Assembly: GCF_900187505.1 (NCBI RefSeq)
Contig: NZ_FYDL01000017.1
Location: forward strand, 16,564 to 80,563
Length of the DNA: 64,000 nt
Direction: 5' to 3'
DNA from: Pseudomonas sp. Irchel s3h17
GTDB lineage: Bacteria > Pseudomonadota > Gammaproteobacteria > Pseudomonadales > Pseudomonadaceae
Below are positions 43,600-51,455 of this stretch, one piece after another. Position 1 is the first letter of the stretch; every line of letters begins with the position of its first letter. Below the pieces are notes generated by a model. That model was not told the origin of the DNA. It saw only the letters and a program-made list of their open reading frames with translations, and ran no database searches. Made by a program: the position numbers and the translations under genes.

Positions 43600-43689
43600 T
43601 CAAACCAGGCCCAGGGAAATGCCACTGGCCAGGGCGATGACCGAGCTGAGGACGACAAACCACGCCAGTGGCTGGATAACGTTATTCAT
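43600..43689 (-). CDS. 29-residue single-helix membrane peptide
   Basis: A short open frame starting ATG 43689 with GGAG 6 bp upstream: N-terminal MNNVIQP, then one hydrophobic helix LAWFVVLSSVIALASGISLGLV, then stop. A sigma-54-type promoter (43734-43749, minus) would start transcription about 34 bp before this ATG, and three NorR-like boxes lie 75-119 bp upstream of that start. The composition, ribosome site and promoter support a real small protein, perhaps an NO-induced modulator of a membrane complex. I do not recognise a family. Confidence 0.55.
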   Translation of the reverse strand: MNNVIQPLAWFVVLSSVIALASGISLGLV

Positions 43690-43733
43690 GACGACTCCGG
43701 CGGAGTGAAAGGGGATCAAGGTGGCATGGCTTG

Positions 43734-43749
43734 AGCAAGACTCGGGCCA
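43734..43749 (-). promoter_or_regulatory. Sigma-54 -24/-12 promoter for the 29-aa peptide (minus strand)
   Basis: Read on the minus strand: TGGCCCGAGTCTTGCT, i.e. GG-N10-GC with TGGC and TTGCT cores, one base from the consensus TGGCAC-N5-TTGCW. Predicted start of transcription is about 43723. Confidence 0.6.
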
Positions 43750-43792
43750 GGCGCGCCGCCCTAGCATTTAGTGGGCTTCTCAAAACCATGAG

Positions 43793-43847
43793 GTCAAAAT
43801 GACTATGGTGTTATGTGTCTAAATGACCATCATCTTGTCATTTAGAC
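43793..43847. promoter_or_regulatory. Three NorR-like enhancer boxes (GT-N7-AC)
   Basis: GTCAAAATGAC (43793-43803), GTCTAAATGAC (43817-43827) and GTCATTTAGAC (43837-43847). Boxes 2 and 3 are exact inverse copies, and box 1 differs from box 2 by one base. NorR-type activators bind three such sites upstream of sigma-54 promoters. The cluster sits between two divergent -24/-12 elements, at about -75 to -120 for the minus-strand promoter and -111 to -155 for the plus-strand one. Confidence 0.68.
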
Positions 43848-43926
43848 CATTTTCTTGAAGGTCCCCGCCATGAGAGGGGCTGCCGGGACCCTTGTGTGCC
43901 GGCACCGCAGTCTCACCACGGGAGCA

Positions 43927-43942
43927 GGGCACGGCCCTTGCA
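43927..43942 (+). promoter_or_regulatory. Sigma-54 -24/-12 promoter upstream of nnrS
   Basis: GGGCACGGCCCTTGCA has GG-N10-GC spacing and matches TGGCACG-N4-TTGCA except for the first base. Predicted start is ~43953, leaving a ~150-nt leader before nnrS. A weak DNR-like TTGATTTGCGACAA lies at 43996-44009 in that leader. Confidence 0.65.
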
Positions 43943-44105
43943 AGTCCTGATGTGACAGCAGGCGGGCAGTTTGCCCCCGTTGTTGTCCGGCAAGCTTGAT
44001 TTGCGACAAAGGCAGTGACGCGTCATTACCGGATGATTGCCTCGGAATTCAATTCGTCGCGAGCGGACCCGTGTCAGGTCGGCAGCGAGGTAAAGGAGTG
44101 GCTTG

Positions 44106-45296
44106 ATGCAAGTACTTGACCGCCGCACGGCGATGGCCATCGTGCCAGTGTTACGCCTGGCTTTTCGGCCGTTGTTCCTCGCCGGCGTTTGCCTGGCGTT
44201 GCTGGCGATACCGCTCTGGCTGATCGCCTTGAAGGGGGGCGTTGGTGACTGGCAGCCCGCCGGTGGCTGGCTGGCCTGGCATCGGCATGAGCTGTTGTTC
44301 GGTTTTGGCCTGGCGATCATCGCCGGCTTCCTGTTGACCGCGGTACAGACCTGGACCGGCCAGCCTGGTCTCAGCGGCAAGCCGCTGGCGGCACTGGCCT
44401 TGCTCTGGCTGGCCGCGCGGGTGGCCTGGCTGGTGAATCTGCCATGGCCGCTGGTGGCGCTGCTGGAACTGGCGTTTCCGTTGGTGGTGGCGGGGCTGAT
44501 GGGGCGTTCCCTGTGGCGCGTGAGGCAGCAACGCAACTACCCGATTGTCATGGTGTTGCTGCTGTTGGCGGCGGCGGACGGCTTGTCGGTATATGGCCTG
44601 GCGCAGGGTCATGAAGGCTGGCAGCGCCAGGGCGTGCTGACCGGCATCTGGCTGGTGGCGGCGATGATGGGCTTGATCGGTGGACGGGTCATTCCGTTCT
44701 TCACCCAGCGTGGCCTGGGCCGGACCGAGGCCGTTGCCCCGTGGGCCTGGCTCGATCGTCTGTTGTTGGCAGGGGCGGCGCTGGTGGCGTTGCTGTATGC
44801 CGCCGGGCCGGCGCTGTCGGCCAATCGCTGGATCGGCCTGCTGTTCGCGGCATTGACGGTCGGGCACCTGGTGCGCCTGGTGCGCTGGCATGACCGCGGG
44901 CTGTGGCGCGTGCCGTTGCTGTGGTCGCTGCACCTGGCCTATGGCTGGTTGGCGCTGGCGTGCCTGGGCATGGCGCTGTGGCATTTCGGTGTGGCACTCA
45001 ACCCCAGCCTGGCGGTGCATTGCCTGACGATAGGGGCCATGGCCGGGCTGATTCTGGCGATGATCGCGCGGGTCAGCCTGGGGCACACCGGGCGTGCACT
45101 GGAACCGCCGTCGGGCATGACCCTGGCGTTCATTCTGCTCAACCTGGCCTGCTTCAGCCGGGTGGTGCTGGTGCTGGTGCTACCGGTGGCGGCGTTGTGG
45201 CTGGCGGGACTGTGCTGGGCCCTGGCGTTTGCGCTGTACGCCTGGCGCTACGGGCCGATGCTGCTGCGGGCCCGGGTCGACGGGCATCCGGGATAA
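44106..45296 (+). CDS. nnrS: NnrS, heme- and copper-type NO-stress membrane protein
   Basis: A 396-aa polytopic membrane protein with about 12 helices. Conserved histidines lie in LAWHRHELLFGFG and VHCLTIGAMAGLILAMIARVSLGHTGR, the family's heme-binding segments. NnrS proteins protect against nitrosative stress. ATG 44106 with AGGAG upstream. The promoter region has sigma-54 and NorR-like signals, unusual because nnrS is normally thought of as DNR/NnrR controlled. Followed by a CopD-like gene after 23 bp. Confidence 0.92.
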   Translation: MQVLDRRTAMAIVPVLRLAFRPLFLAGVCLALLAIPLWLIALKGGVGDWQPAGGWLAWHRHELLFGFGLAIIAGFLLTAVQTWTGQPGLSGKPLAALALLWLAARVAWLVNLPWPLVALLELAFPLVVAGLMGRSLWRVRQQRNYPIVMVLLLLAAADGLSVYGLAQGHEGWQRQGVLTGIWLVAAMMGLIGGRVIPFFTQRGLGRTEAVAPWAWLDRLLLAGAALVALLYAAGPALSANRWIGLLFAALTVGHLVRLVRWHDRGLWRVPLLWSLHLAYGWLALACLGMALWHFGVALNPSLAVHCLTIGAMAGLILAMIARVSLGHTGRALEPPSGMTLAFILLNLACFSRVVLVLVLPVAALWLAGLCWALAFALYAWRYGPMLLRARVDGHPG

Positions 45297-45319
45297 GCGC
45301 ACGGCGCAGGAGGCGGACG

Positions 45320-45760
45320 ATGATCTATCCCTTTTTACTGGTCACTCATTTGCTGGCGGCCATCGGCTTCATCGGCACCCTGTTTTTCGAGGTATGGATC
45401 TGGCACTCGGCGCGTCGGCAATTGGCGGCGGATGCCCGGGCAACGGCGGACCAGGCCATTGCCGTGCGCTCGCGCAAGGTGCTGCATGGCGTGGTGCTGG
45501 TGTTGTATGGCGCAGGTCTTGGCCTTGCCTGGCAGCATCGCGGCGTCCTGAGCCATCCGCTGGACAGCCGTTTTGCCAGCCTGTTGAGCCTGAAAATCGT
45601 GCTCGCCCTGAGCATCGTCGGGCACTACCTGCTGTTGGCGTACTGGCTGCACAACGCACGGCTGACAGAGGCCCGGGCCAGCTGGATTCGCCGCAGCATC
45701 CTGGGGCACATGCTGCTGATCGTGATCCTGGCCAAGGCGATGTTCTATTGGCACGGTTGA
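45320..45760 (+). CDS. CopD-like four-helix membrane protein (paralogue)
   Basis: 146 aa, four helices, paralogous to the protein encoded after moaE. It shares the opening YPFLLVTHLLAAIGFIGTLFFEV, conserved histidines (VTHLLAA, IVGHYLLL, LGHMLLIVIL) and the closing ILAKAMFYWHG. ATG 45320 follows AGGAGG. It is probably co-transcribed with nnrS. Intramembrane histidines suggest heme b or copper binding. Role unproven. Confidence 0.72.
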   Translation: MIYPFLLVTHLLAAIGFIGTLFFEVWIWHSARRQLAADARATADQAIAVRSRKVLHGVVLVLYGAGLGLAWQHRGVLSHPLDSRFASLLSLKIVLALSIVGHYLLLAYWLHNARLTEARASWIRRSILGHMLLIVILAKAMFYWHG

Positions 45761-45838
45761 ACGCCGGTGCGTTGACCGTCAGGGCTTCTTGATCAGTGAG
45801 GACTGTGTGCTGATGCATCACCCATTCAACGCCCGCTG

Positions 45839-45852
45839 TTGATGATGATCAA
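45839..45852 (+). promoter_or_regulatory. ANR/DNR box upstream of pdxH
   Basis: TTGATGATGATCAA is a perfect site centred 63 bp before the pdxH ATG. It gives this vitamin B6 gene an anaerobic promoter. Confidence 0.82.
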
Positions 45853-45908
45853 GGTGTTGCTGTGCACGGCCTCGCAGACTGTGCGCAACCTCACCGGAGA
45901 TCACCGTC

Positions 45909-46556
45909 ATGCCCCTTTCCCTGGCTCAGATGCGTCGCAACTACACCCTCGATGGCCTGCAGGAGGAGGGCGCGCCGGACGATCCATGGCGGTTGTTCGG
46001 CCAGTGGCTGCAACAGGCCCGCGATACCGAACAGGCACCGGTCGAGGCCAACAGCATGCTGTTGGCCACGGTCGACCGTGAGGGCCGGCCGCACTGCCGG
46101 GTGTTGCTGCTCAAGGGTTACAGCGAAGCCGGCTTGACCTTTTTCGGTCACTACCAGAGCGCCAAGGGCCAGGAGCTGGCCGCCAACCCCCATGCCGCCA
46201 TGACGTTCTTCTGGCCGGCGCTGGAGCGCCAGGTGCGGGTCGAAGGGCAGGTATCGCGCCTCGACCCGGATCTGTCGGATGGGTACTTCGATTCGCGCTC
46301 CCGGGCCAGTCAGTTGGGTGCCTGGGCATCACCGCAAAGCCATCCGCTGGCCAATCGGGCGCAGTTGGATGGGTGGCTGGCGCAAACAACCCGGCGCTTC
46401 GACGGCCAGCCCGTGCCACGTCCCGAGCAGTGGGGCGGTTACTGCCTGCAGCCGCAACGCATGGAGTTCTGGCAGGGGCGCGCCGACCGCCTGCATGACC
46501 GGCTGGACTACCGTCTGCACGAGGGCGTGTGGGCACGCAACCGCCTGGCTCCCTGA
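45909..46556 (+). CDS. pdxH: Pyridoxamine 5'-phosphate oxidase family protein
   Basis: An FMN enzyme making PLP from PNP/PMP; 215 aa. Seen: MRRNYTLDGLQEEGAPDDPWRLFGQWL, SMLLATVDREGRPHCRVLLLKGY, SRASQLGAWASPQSHPL and the C-terminal PQRMEFWQGRADRLHDRLDYR, all diagnostic. It is probably a second, anaerobically induced copy, given the ANR/DNR box and location. The enzyme uses O2 as electron acceptor, so its value in an anaerobic regulon is puzzling. Upstream of moaB. Confidence 0.92.
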   Translation: MPLSLAQMRRNYTLDGLQEEGAPDDPWRLFGQWLQQARDTEQAPVEANSMLLATVDREGRPHCRVLLLKGYSEAGLTFFGHYQSAKGQELAANPHAAMTFFWPALERQVRVEGQVSRLDPDLSDGYFDSRSRASQLGAWASPQSHPLANRAQLDGWLAQTTRRFDGQPVPRPEQWGGYCLQPQRMEFWQGRADRLHDRLDYRLHEGVWARNRLAP

Positions 46557-46576
46557 ACGGCGGCGCCTCGTGGAGG

Positions 46577-46592
46577 TACCTCCTTGGAGGAA
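46577..46592. promoter_or_regulatory. NarL-type 7-2-7 site upstream of moaB
   Basis: TACCTCC-TT-GGAGGAA is an inverted pair of NarL-like heptamers (TACYYMT type), 63 bp before the moaB start. It suggests nitrate control of moaB-moeA. Confidence 0.55.
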
Positions 46593-46654
46593 TAGGTTCG
46601 CCCGGTGTTTCGGTTCAGGCTTGGGTCAGTCCTCATTTACGGGAAGGCTTGGAT

Positions 46655-47209
46655 ATGGCCCATCTGGCGCAACGCACGTTTCAACCGTTGAACATTGCCG
46701 TGCTGACCATCAGCGATACGCGCACCTTTGCCACCGACACCTCGGGGCAGACCCTGGCCGACTTGCTGCAAAAGGCCGGGCATGTGCTGATCGATCGTGA
46801 CCTGGTGCCGGACGATATCTATCAGATTCGCGCCAAGGTCTCACACTGGATCGCGGACCCTCAGGTACAGGTAGTGCTGATGACCGGCGGCACCGGTTTC
46901 ACTGCCCGGGACAACACGCCGCAAGCGGTGATGCCGTTGCTGGACAAGCATGTGGAAGGCTTCGGCGAGTTGTTCCGCCAGGTGTCCCTGGCGGAAATCG
47001 GCATGTCCAGCCTGCAGTCCCGTGCCTTGGCCGGGATCAGTAACGGCGTGCTGGTGTGCTGCGTACCCGGCTCGCCGGGTGCCTGCCGCACTGCCTGGAA
47101 CCAGATTCTGCTGCAACAGCTGGACAGCCGCACCGGCCCGTGCAATTTCGCCCCTCACCTCAAGCCTCAACCACACCAGGTGCTCGAGGCGTGCGAGGTG
47201 CGCTCATGA
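46655..47209 (+). CDS. moaB: MoaB/Mog-type molybdenum cofactor protein
   Basis: A MogA/MoaB-fold protein, 184 aa, that adenylylates or binds molybdopterin before Mo insertion. Seen: LNIAVLTISDTRTFATDTSG, VVLMTGGTGFTARDNTPQAV and VCCVPGSPGACRTAWNQIL. ATG 46655 is chosen because the family begins there; the longer frame overlaps pdxH. Overlaps moeA by 4 bp. Confidence 0.92.
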   Translation: MAHLAQRTFQPLNIAVLTISDTRTFATDTSGQTLADLLQKAGHVLIDRDLVPDDIYQIRAKVSHWIADPQVQVVLMTGGTGFTARDNTPQAVMPLLDKHVEGFGELFRQVSLAEIGMSSLQSRALAGISNGVLVCCVPGSPGACRTAWNQILLQQLDSRTGPCNFAPHLKPQPHQVLEACEVRS

Positions 47210-48441
47210 CCGGCCGGGTCTGCGACAGCGGTCAGCTGATGCCCGTGGACGAAGCCATCCGCCATCTGCTCGACCAGGCACCGCCGCCGCCCTCGGTGCA
47301 GACGATTCCCCTGGATCAGGCCTTGGGCCGGGTGCTGGCCAGCGACATCCATTCGCCGCTGAGCCTGCCTTGCTGGGACAACAGTGCCATGGACGGTTTT
47401 GCCTTCAGGGCCGCCGACCTGCCCGCCACCGGGGGCAGCCTGCCATTGGCCGGACGTATCGCCGCGGGGCAGCAGGCAGGCTCGCCTTTGCCGGCGCAGG
47501 CGGCGGTGCGGATCTTTACCGGTGCGCCGTTGCCGCCGGGGGCTGACACCGTGGTACCGCAGGAGAGCTGCCGGGTCGAGGGCGATCGTGTCTGGTTGCC
47601 CCCGGCAACGGTGGGCGATCACGTGCGCAAGGAAGGCGAGGAGATCCGTCAGGGGCATCTGTTGCTCATGGCCGGCAAGCGCTTGCGCGCCCAGGAGCTG
47701 GGGTTGCTGGCCGGTGCCGGGATTGCCGAGGTCGAGGTCTATCGGCCGTTGCGAGTCTGCCTGTTGAGCAGTGGCGACGAGCTGCGCGAGCCGGGCCAGT
47801 CCCTGGCGCCGGGGCAGATCTACAACAGCAATCGGTATTGCCTGTCGGCCTTGTTGCGCGGCTGGGGCGTCGAGGTGCATGACTATGGGGTCATGGCCGA
47901 TGAGTTGGCGGCCAGCCGGCATGCCTTGAGCCTGGCGTCGTCGGAGTGTGATTTGCTGTTGACCTCGGGCGGTGTCTCGGTCGGCGAAGAGGACCATCTG
48001 AAACGGGCCATCGATGAGTTGGGCAGTGTGGATTTCTGGCGGCTGGCGATCCAGCCAGGCAAGCCACTGGCGTTCGGCGAAGTGGCGGGCAAGCCGTGGA
48101 TCGGCATGCCGGGTAATCCGTCGGCGGCGCTGGTCACCGCCCTGGTGGTGGTGCGTCCATTCCTGCTCAGGGCCCAGGGCGTGAGTCAGGTGATGCCGCG
48201 GCCCGTGGCGCTGCCAGCGGGCTTCGACTGGCTGCAAGCCAACCGGCGCCGGCAGTACTTGCGGGCAAGACTGGTCCCCGATGCCGACGGACAGTTGCGT
48301 GTGGAGCTGCATCCCCAGCAAAACTCGGCGATGTTGTCGGCGGCCTGCTGGGCCGATGGCCTGGCGGTCGTGGAGTGCGAGCAGCAGGTGCGCAAGCACG
48401 ACAACGTGCAATTCCTGTCCTTCGCCGAGTTGATGCACTGA
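47206..48441 (+). CDS. moeA: MoeA, molybdopterin molybdenumtransferase
   Basis: Inserts molybdate into adenylated molybdopterin. 411 aa. Seen: VDEAIRHLLDQ, LPCWDNSAMDGFAFRA, RIFTGAPLPPGADTVVPQE, YNSNRYCLSALLRGWG, LLLTSGGVSVGEEDHLK and IGMPGNPSAALVTALVVVRPFL. Starts in the moaB stop codon. It supplies cofactor to NarG together with moaCDE at the other end of the island. Confidence 0.95.
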   Translation: MTGRVCDSGQLMPVDEAIRHLLDQAPPPPSVQTIPLDQALGRVLASDIHSPLSLPCWDNSAMDGFAFRAADLPATGGSLPLAGRIAAGQQAGSPLPAQAAVRIFTGAPLPPGADTVVPQESCRVEGDRVWLPPATVGDHVRKEGEEIRQGHLLLMAGKRLRAQELGLLAGAGIAEVEVYRPLRVCLLSSGDELREPGQSLAPGQIYNSNRYCLSALLRGWGVEVHDYGVMADELAASRHALSLASSECDLLLTSGGVSVGEEDHLKRAIDELGSVDFWRLAIQPGKPLAFGEVAGKPWIGMPGNPSAALVTALVVVRPFLLRAQGVSQVMPRPVALPAGFDWLQANRRRQYLRARLVPDADGQLRVELHPQQNSAMLSAACWADGLAVVECEQQVRKHDNVQFLSFAELMH

Positions 48442-48447
48442 TGGCAA

Positions 48448-48461
48448 TTGATTGCCGTCAA
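48448..48461 (+). promoter_or_regulatory. ANR/DNR box upstream of ubiU
   Basis: TTGATTGCCGTCAA, one mismatch to TTGAT-N4-ATCAA, starts 7 bp after the moeA stop and is centred 115 bp before ubiU. Confidence 0.65.
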
Positions 48462-48569
48462 GGCCGTTGCTGCCGGTCTCGCTAGACTGGCGGCGCACTC
48501 GACACCGCGGGCCTGTCCGCACCCGGCACGACGCGCAGGTCCGCACGCACTCCTTGATGAGGATTCCCC

Positions 48570-49565
48570 ATGCAACTGGTCTGCCCGGCAGGCAACCTGC
48601 CTGCGCTCAAAGCGGCGGTGCGCCAAGGCGCCGACGCCGTTTATGTCGGTTTTCGCGATGACACCAATGCCCGGCATTTCGCCGGATTGAACATGGACGA
48701 CAAGCAGTTCGATGCAGCGGTCGCCCACATTCGCCAGCATCAACGCAAACTCTATGTCGCGGTCAACACCTACCCGCAACCCAAGGGCTGGGAGCGCTGG
48801 CAGCGCGCCGTGGACCGTGCCGCCGATCATGGCGTGGACGCGCTGATCGCCGCCGACCCCGGGGTCCTGGCGTATGCCAGCCAGCGTCACCCGCAACTGA
48901 CCTTGCACCTGTCGGTCCAGGGCTCCGCGACCCATGCCGCCGCGCTGGCGTTCTATGCGCAGCGCTACGACATTCGGCGCGCGGTACTGCCACGGGTGTT
49001 GTCGCTGGCCCAGGTGCGCCAGGTCGCGGCCAGCAGCCCGGTGCCCATCGAAGTCTTCGGCTTCGGCAGTTTGTGCATCATGGCCGAAGGGCGTTGCCAC
49101 CTGTCGTCCTACATTACCGGCGAGTCACCGAACCTGTGCGGCGTCTGTTCGCCGGCCAAGGCGGTGCGCTGGAGCGAAGATGCCGAAGGCTTGAGCGCAC
49201 GGCTCAACGACGTACTGATCGACCGCTATACCCCTGACGAAGCCGCCGGCTATCCGACCTTGTGCAAGGGGCGCTTCCTGGTCGACGGCAAACGCTTTCA
49301 TGCCCTGGAGGAACCCACCAGCCTCGACACCCTGGACCTGCTGCCGGAACTCGCGGCCATCGGGGTGGAGGCGGTAAAGATCGAAGGCCGCCAGCGCAGC
49401 CCGGCGTATGTCGAGCAAGTCACCCGGGTCTGGCGCGCGGCCCTCGATGCCCATCGCGCCGCGCCTAAAAGCTTCACGGTCAAGGACCAGTGGCGTCAGG
49501 TGCTGGCCGGTTTGTCCGAAGGCAGCCAGACCACGCTGGGCGCCTACCATCGATCATGGCAATGA
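48570..49565 (+). CDS. ubiU: UbiU, U32-family O2-independent ubiquinone hydroxylation subunit
   Basis: 331 aa (formerly YhbU). Forms a [4Fe-4S] heterodimer with UbiV that hydroxylates ubiquinone precursors without O2. The cluster cysteines appear in GRCHLSSY, NLCGVC and TLCKGR. N-terminal MQLVCPAGNLPALKAAVRQGADAVYVGFRDDTNARHF is typical of peptidase U32-type proteins. Supplies quinone for nitrate respiration. Confidence 0.93.
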   Translation: MQLVCPAGNLPALKAAVRQGADAVYVGFRDDTNARHFAGLNMDDKQFDAAVAHIRQHQRKLYVAVNTYPQPKGWERWQRAVDRAADHGVDALIAADPGVLAYASQRHPQLTLHLSVQGSATHAAALAFYAQRYDIRRAVLPRVLSLAQVRQVAASSPVPIEVFGFGSLCIMAEGRCHLSSYITGESPNLCGVCSPAKAVRWSEDAEGLSARLNDVLIDRYTPDEAAGYPTLCKGRFLVDGKRFHALEEPTSLDTLDLLPELAAIGVEAVKIEGRQRSPAYVEQVTRVWRAALDAHRAAPKSFTVKDQWRQVLAGLSEGSQTTLGAYHRSWQ

Positions 49566-49575
49566 GGGGCAGAAC

Positions 49576-50466
49576 ATGAAGCTTAGCCTGGGACCGGTCC
49601 TGTATTACTGGGACAAAGAACAAGTGGGGCGTTTTTACGCCGAGATGTCGAGCCTGCCCCTGGATGTGATTTACCTGGGGGAAACCGTGTGCTCGAAACG
49701 CCGGGTATTGTCCCTGGATCAATGGCTGGGCCTGGGGCGCGAATTGCAAGCGTGCAGCCAGGCGCAACTGGTGCTCTCCAGCCTGACCCTGATCGAAGCC
49801 GCGTCGGAGCTCTCGAGCCTGCGCCGCCTGTGCGACAACGGCGAGTTGCTGGTGGAGGCCAATGACATGGGCGCGGTGCAGTTGCTGGCCGAACGCAAGT
49901 TGCCGTTCGTGGGTGGCCCGGCGCTCAATCTGTACAACGGTCAGGCCCTGGCGCAACTGCAAGACAGCGGGATGATCCGCTGGGTGCCGCCGGTGGAGTG
50001 TTCGGCGGCCTTGATCCGCGCGGTGCTTGAGCAGGTGCGTGAGCTGGGTCGTGAAGTGCCGCAAGTGGAAGTCTTCGCCTATGGGCATTTGCCCCTGGCC
50101 TATTCCGCTCGCTGCTTTACCGCCCGGGCGGAAAACCGGCCCAAGGATGATTGCCAGTTCTGTTGCATCAACTACCCCGATGGGTTGGCGCTCAGCAGTC
50201 AGGACGGGCAGGCTCTGTTCACCCTCAACGGTATTCAGACGATGTCCGCCGAGGTGACCAATCTGCTGGCCGACTATCCGGGGCTGGTGGCCAGCGGCGC
50301 CGATATCGTGCGCTTGAGCCCACGGGCCCAGGGCATGGCCGAGGTGATTGCGGCCTGGCAGCGGGTCCGCCTGGGTGAGGCGCCACCGTTGTTCGTCGAA
50401 GGCTGCAACGGCTATTGGCATGGCCAGGCCGGGATGTTGCGCGTCGAGGAGGCCGGCCTGTGTTGA
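49576..50466 (+). CDS. ubiV: UbiV, U32-family O2-independent ubiquinone hydroxylation subunit
   Basis: 296 aa from ATG 49576 (formerly YhbV). Cysteines for the [4Fe-4S] cluster are in YLGETVCSKRR, YSARCFTARA and DDCQFCCINYPDG. The start is set 11 bp after ubiU; the longer frame runs inside ubiU. It overlaps ubiT slightly. Confidence 0.93.
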   Translation: MKLSLGPVLYYWDKEQVGRFYAEMSSLPLDVIYLGETVCSKRRVLSLDQWLGLGRELQACSQAQLVLSSLTLIEAASELSSLRRLCDNGELLVEANDMGAVQLLAERKLPFVGGPALNLYNGQALAQLQDSGMIRWVPPVECSAALIRAVLEQVRELGREVPQVEVFAYGHLPLAYSARCFTARAENRPKDDCQFCCINYPDGLALSSQDGQALFTLNGIQTMSAEVTNLLADYPGLVASGADIVRLSPRAQGMAEVIAAWQRVRLGEAPPLFVEGCNGYWHGQAGMLRVEEAGLC

Positions 50467-50930
50467 ATCGAAAGAAATGGCTGTTGCACGGTGCCGATCG
50501 CGTGCTCCCGCTGGTCCGGCGGGTGCCTTTCGTGGTGCAGCGCCTGGCGTTGCAGCAGGCCCTCAATCGCTGCCTTGCCGAGCCGTTGCGCGAGGGCGAG
50601 TTCGATCTGTTGCGCGGGCGCTGGCTGTGCCTGCGGATTCCGGACCTCGGCCTGGCGTGGTACCTGACCCGATCCCGAGCAGGACTGCAGATCGCCGAGC
50701 GGGCCGAGGCCGATGTGACCATCAGCGGCAACTGGCGCGAGTTTCTGCTGCTGGCCAGTCGGCAGGAAGACCCGGACACTCTGTTTTTTCGCAGGCGCCT
50801 GGTCATCGAGGGGGATACCGAATTGGGGCTGACCCTGAAGAACCTGATCGACAGCCTTGATCCGGAGGTCTTGCCAGGCTGGTTGTGGCGCAACCTGGAA
50901 CGGGCGGGGAAGGGGTTGGCGGCAGGTTGA
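50460..50930 (+). CDS. ubiT: UbiT, SCP2-domain lipid carrier for anaerobic ubiquinone synthesis
   Basis: 156 aa with a sterol-carrier-protein-2-like domain (LCLRIPDLGLAWYLTRSRAGLQIAERAEADVTISGNWREFLLLASRQEDPDTLFFRRRLVIEGDTELGLTLKN region, about residues 48-115). Binds hydrophobic ubiquinone intermediates and works with UbiU/UbiV. No ATG fits. GTG 50460 or TTG 50463, overlapping the ubiV stop, is the likely start. Confidence 0.88.
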   Translation: MLNRKKWLLHGADRVLPLVRRVPFVVQRLALQQALNRCLAEPLREGEFDLLRGRWLCLRIPDLGLAWYLTRSRAGLQIAERAEADVTISGNWREFLLLASRQEDPDTLFFRRRLVIEGDTELGLTLKNLIDSLDPEVLPGWLWRNLERAGKGLAAG

Positions 50931-50991
50931 GCAACTTCCACAAAACGCGGTACACCCCCTTGCCACCCGCTCCAGCGTGAACGCGGCCTTC

Positions 50992-51121
50992 GTGGCGAGG
51001 GAGCTTGCTCCCGCTGGGCTGCGCAGCGGCCCCGGAAAGGCGATTGAGGTTTGGCAGAAAGACCTCGGTTACCGGTTTTGGGGCTGCTATGCACCCCAGC
51101 GCGAGCAAGCTCGCTCGCCAC
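50992..51121. repeat. Inverted REP pair (BIME), first of two
   Basis: GTGGCGAGGGAGCTTGCTCC at 50992 and GAGCAAGCTCGCTCGCCAC ending 51121. The inner 'CAGAAAGACCTCGGTTACCGG' sequence is shared with the next copy. Confidence 0.88.
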
Positions 51122-51205
51122 GGGTTTGGCCTCCCGGGTTTTGTGATGACAGCCGACGGCGCTGCTTCGAAGTACGCCTTCCACGCCAGCGTGAACGCTG
51201 CCCTT

Positions 51206-51335
51206 GTGGCGAGGGAGCTTGCTCCCGCTGGGGTGCGCAGCGGCCCTAAAAAGGCGACTGAAGTCTGTCAGAAAGACCTCGGTTACCGGTTTTTGGGCTG
51301 CTTCGCACCCCAGCGCGAGCAAGCTCGCTCGCCAC
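51206..51335. repeat. Inverted REP pair (BIME), second of two
   Basis: A near-identical copy of the preceding BIME, 214 bp downstream, including the spacer. This tandem BIME array fills most of 50931-51455, where I see no gene. Confidence 0.88.
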
Positions 51336-51455
51336 GGGGGCCAGTGTTTGGCATCCCGGCTCCTTGGCGAGAGCGGGCTGTGTGATAAAGGCAGTTGCCT
51401 CCATTGGATTTATTTTGCCCGTCAGGCCGCTTCAGCAGGCTCCAATCCGTGGGTT

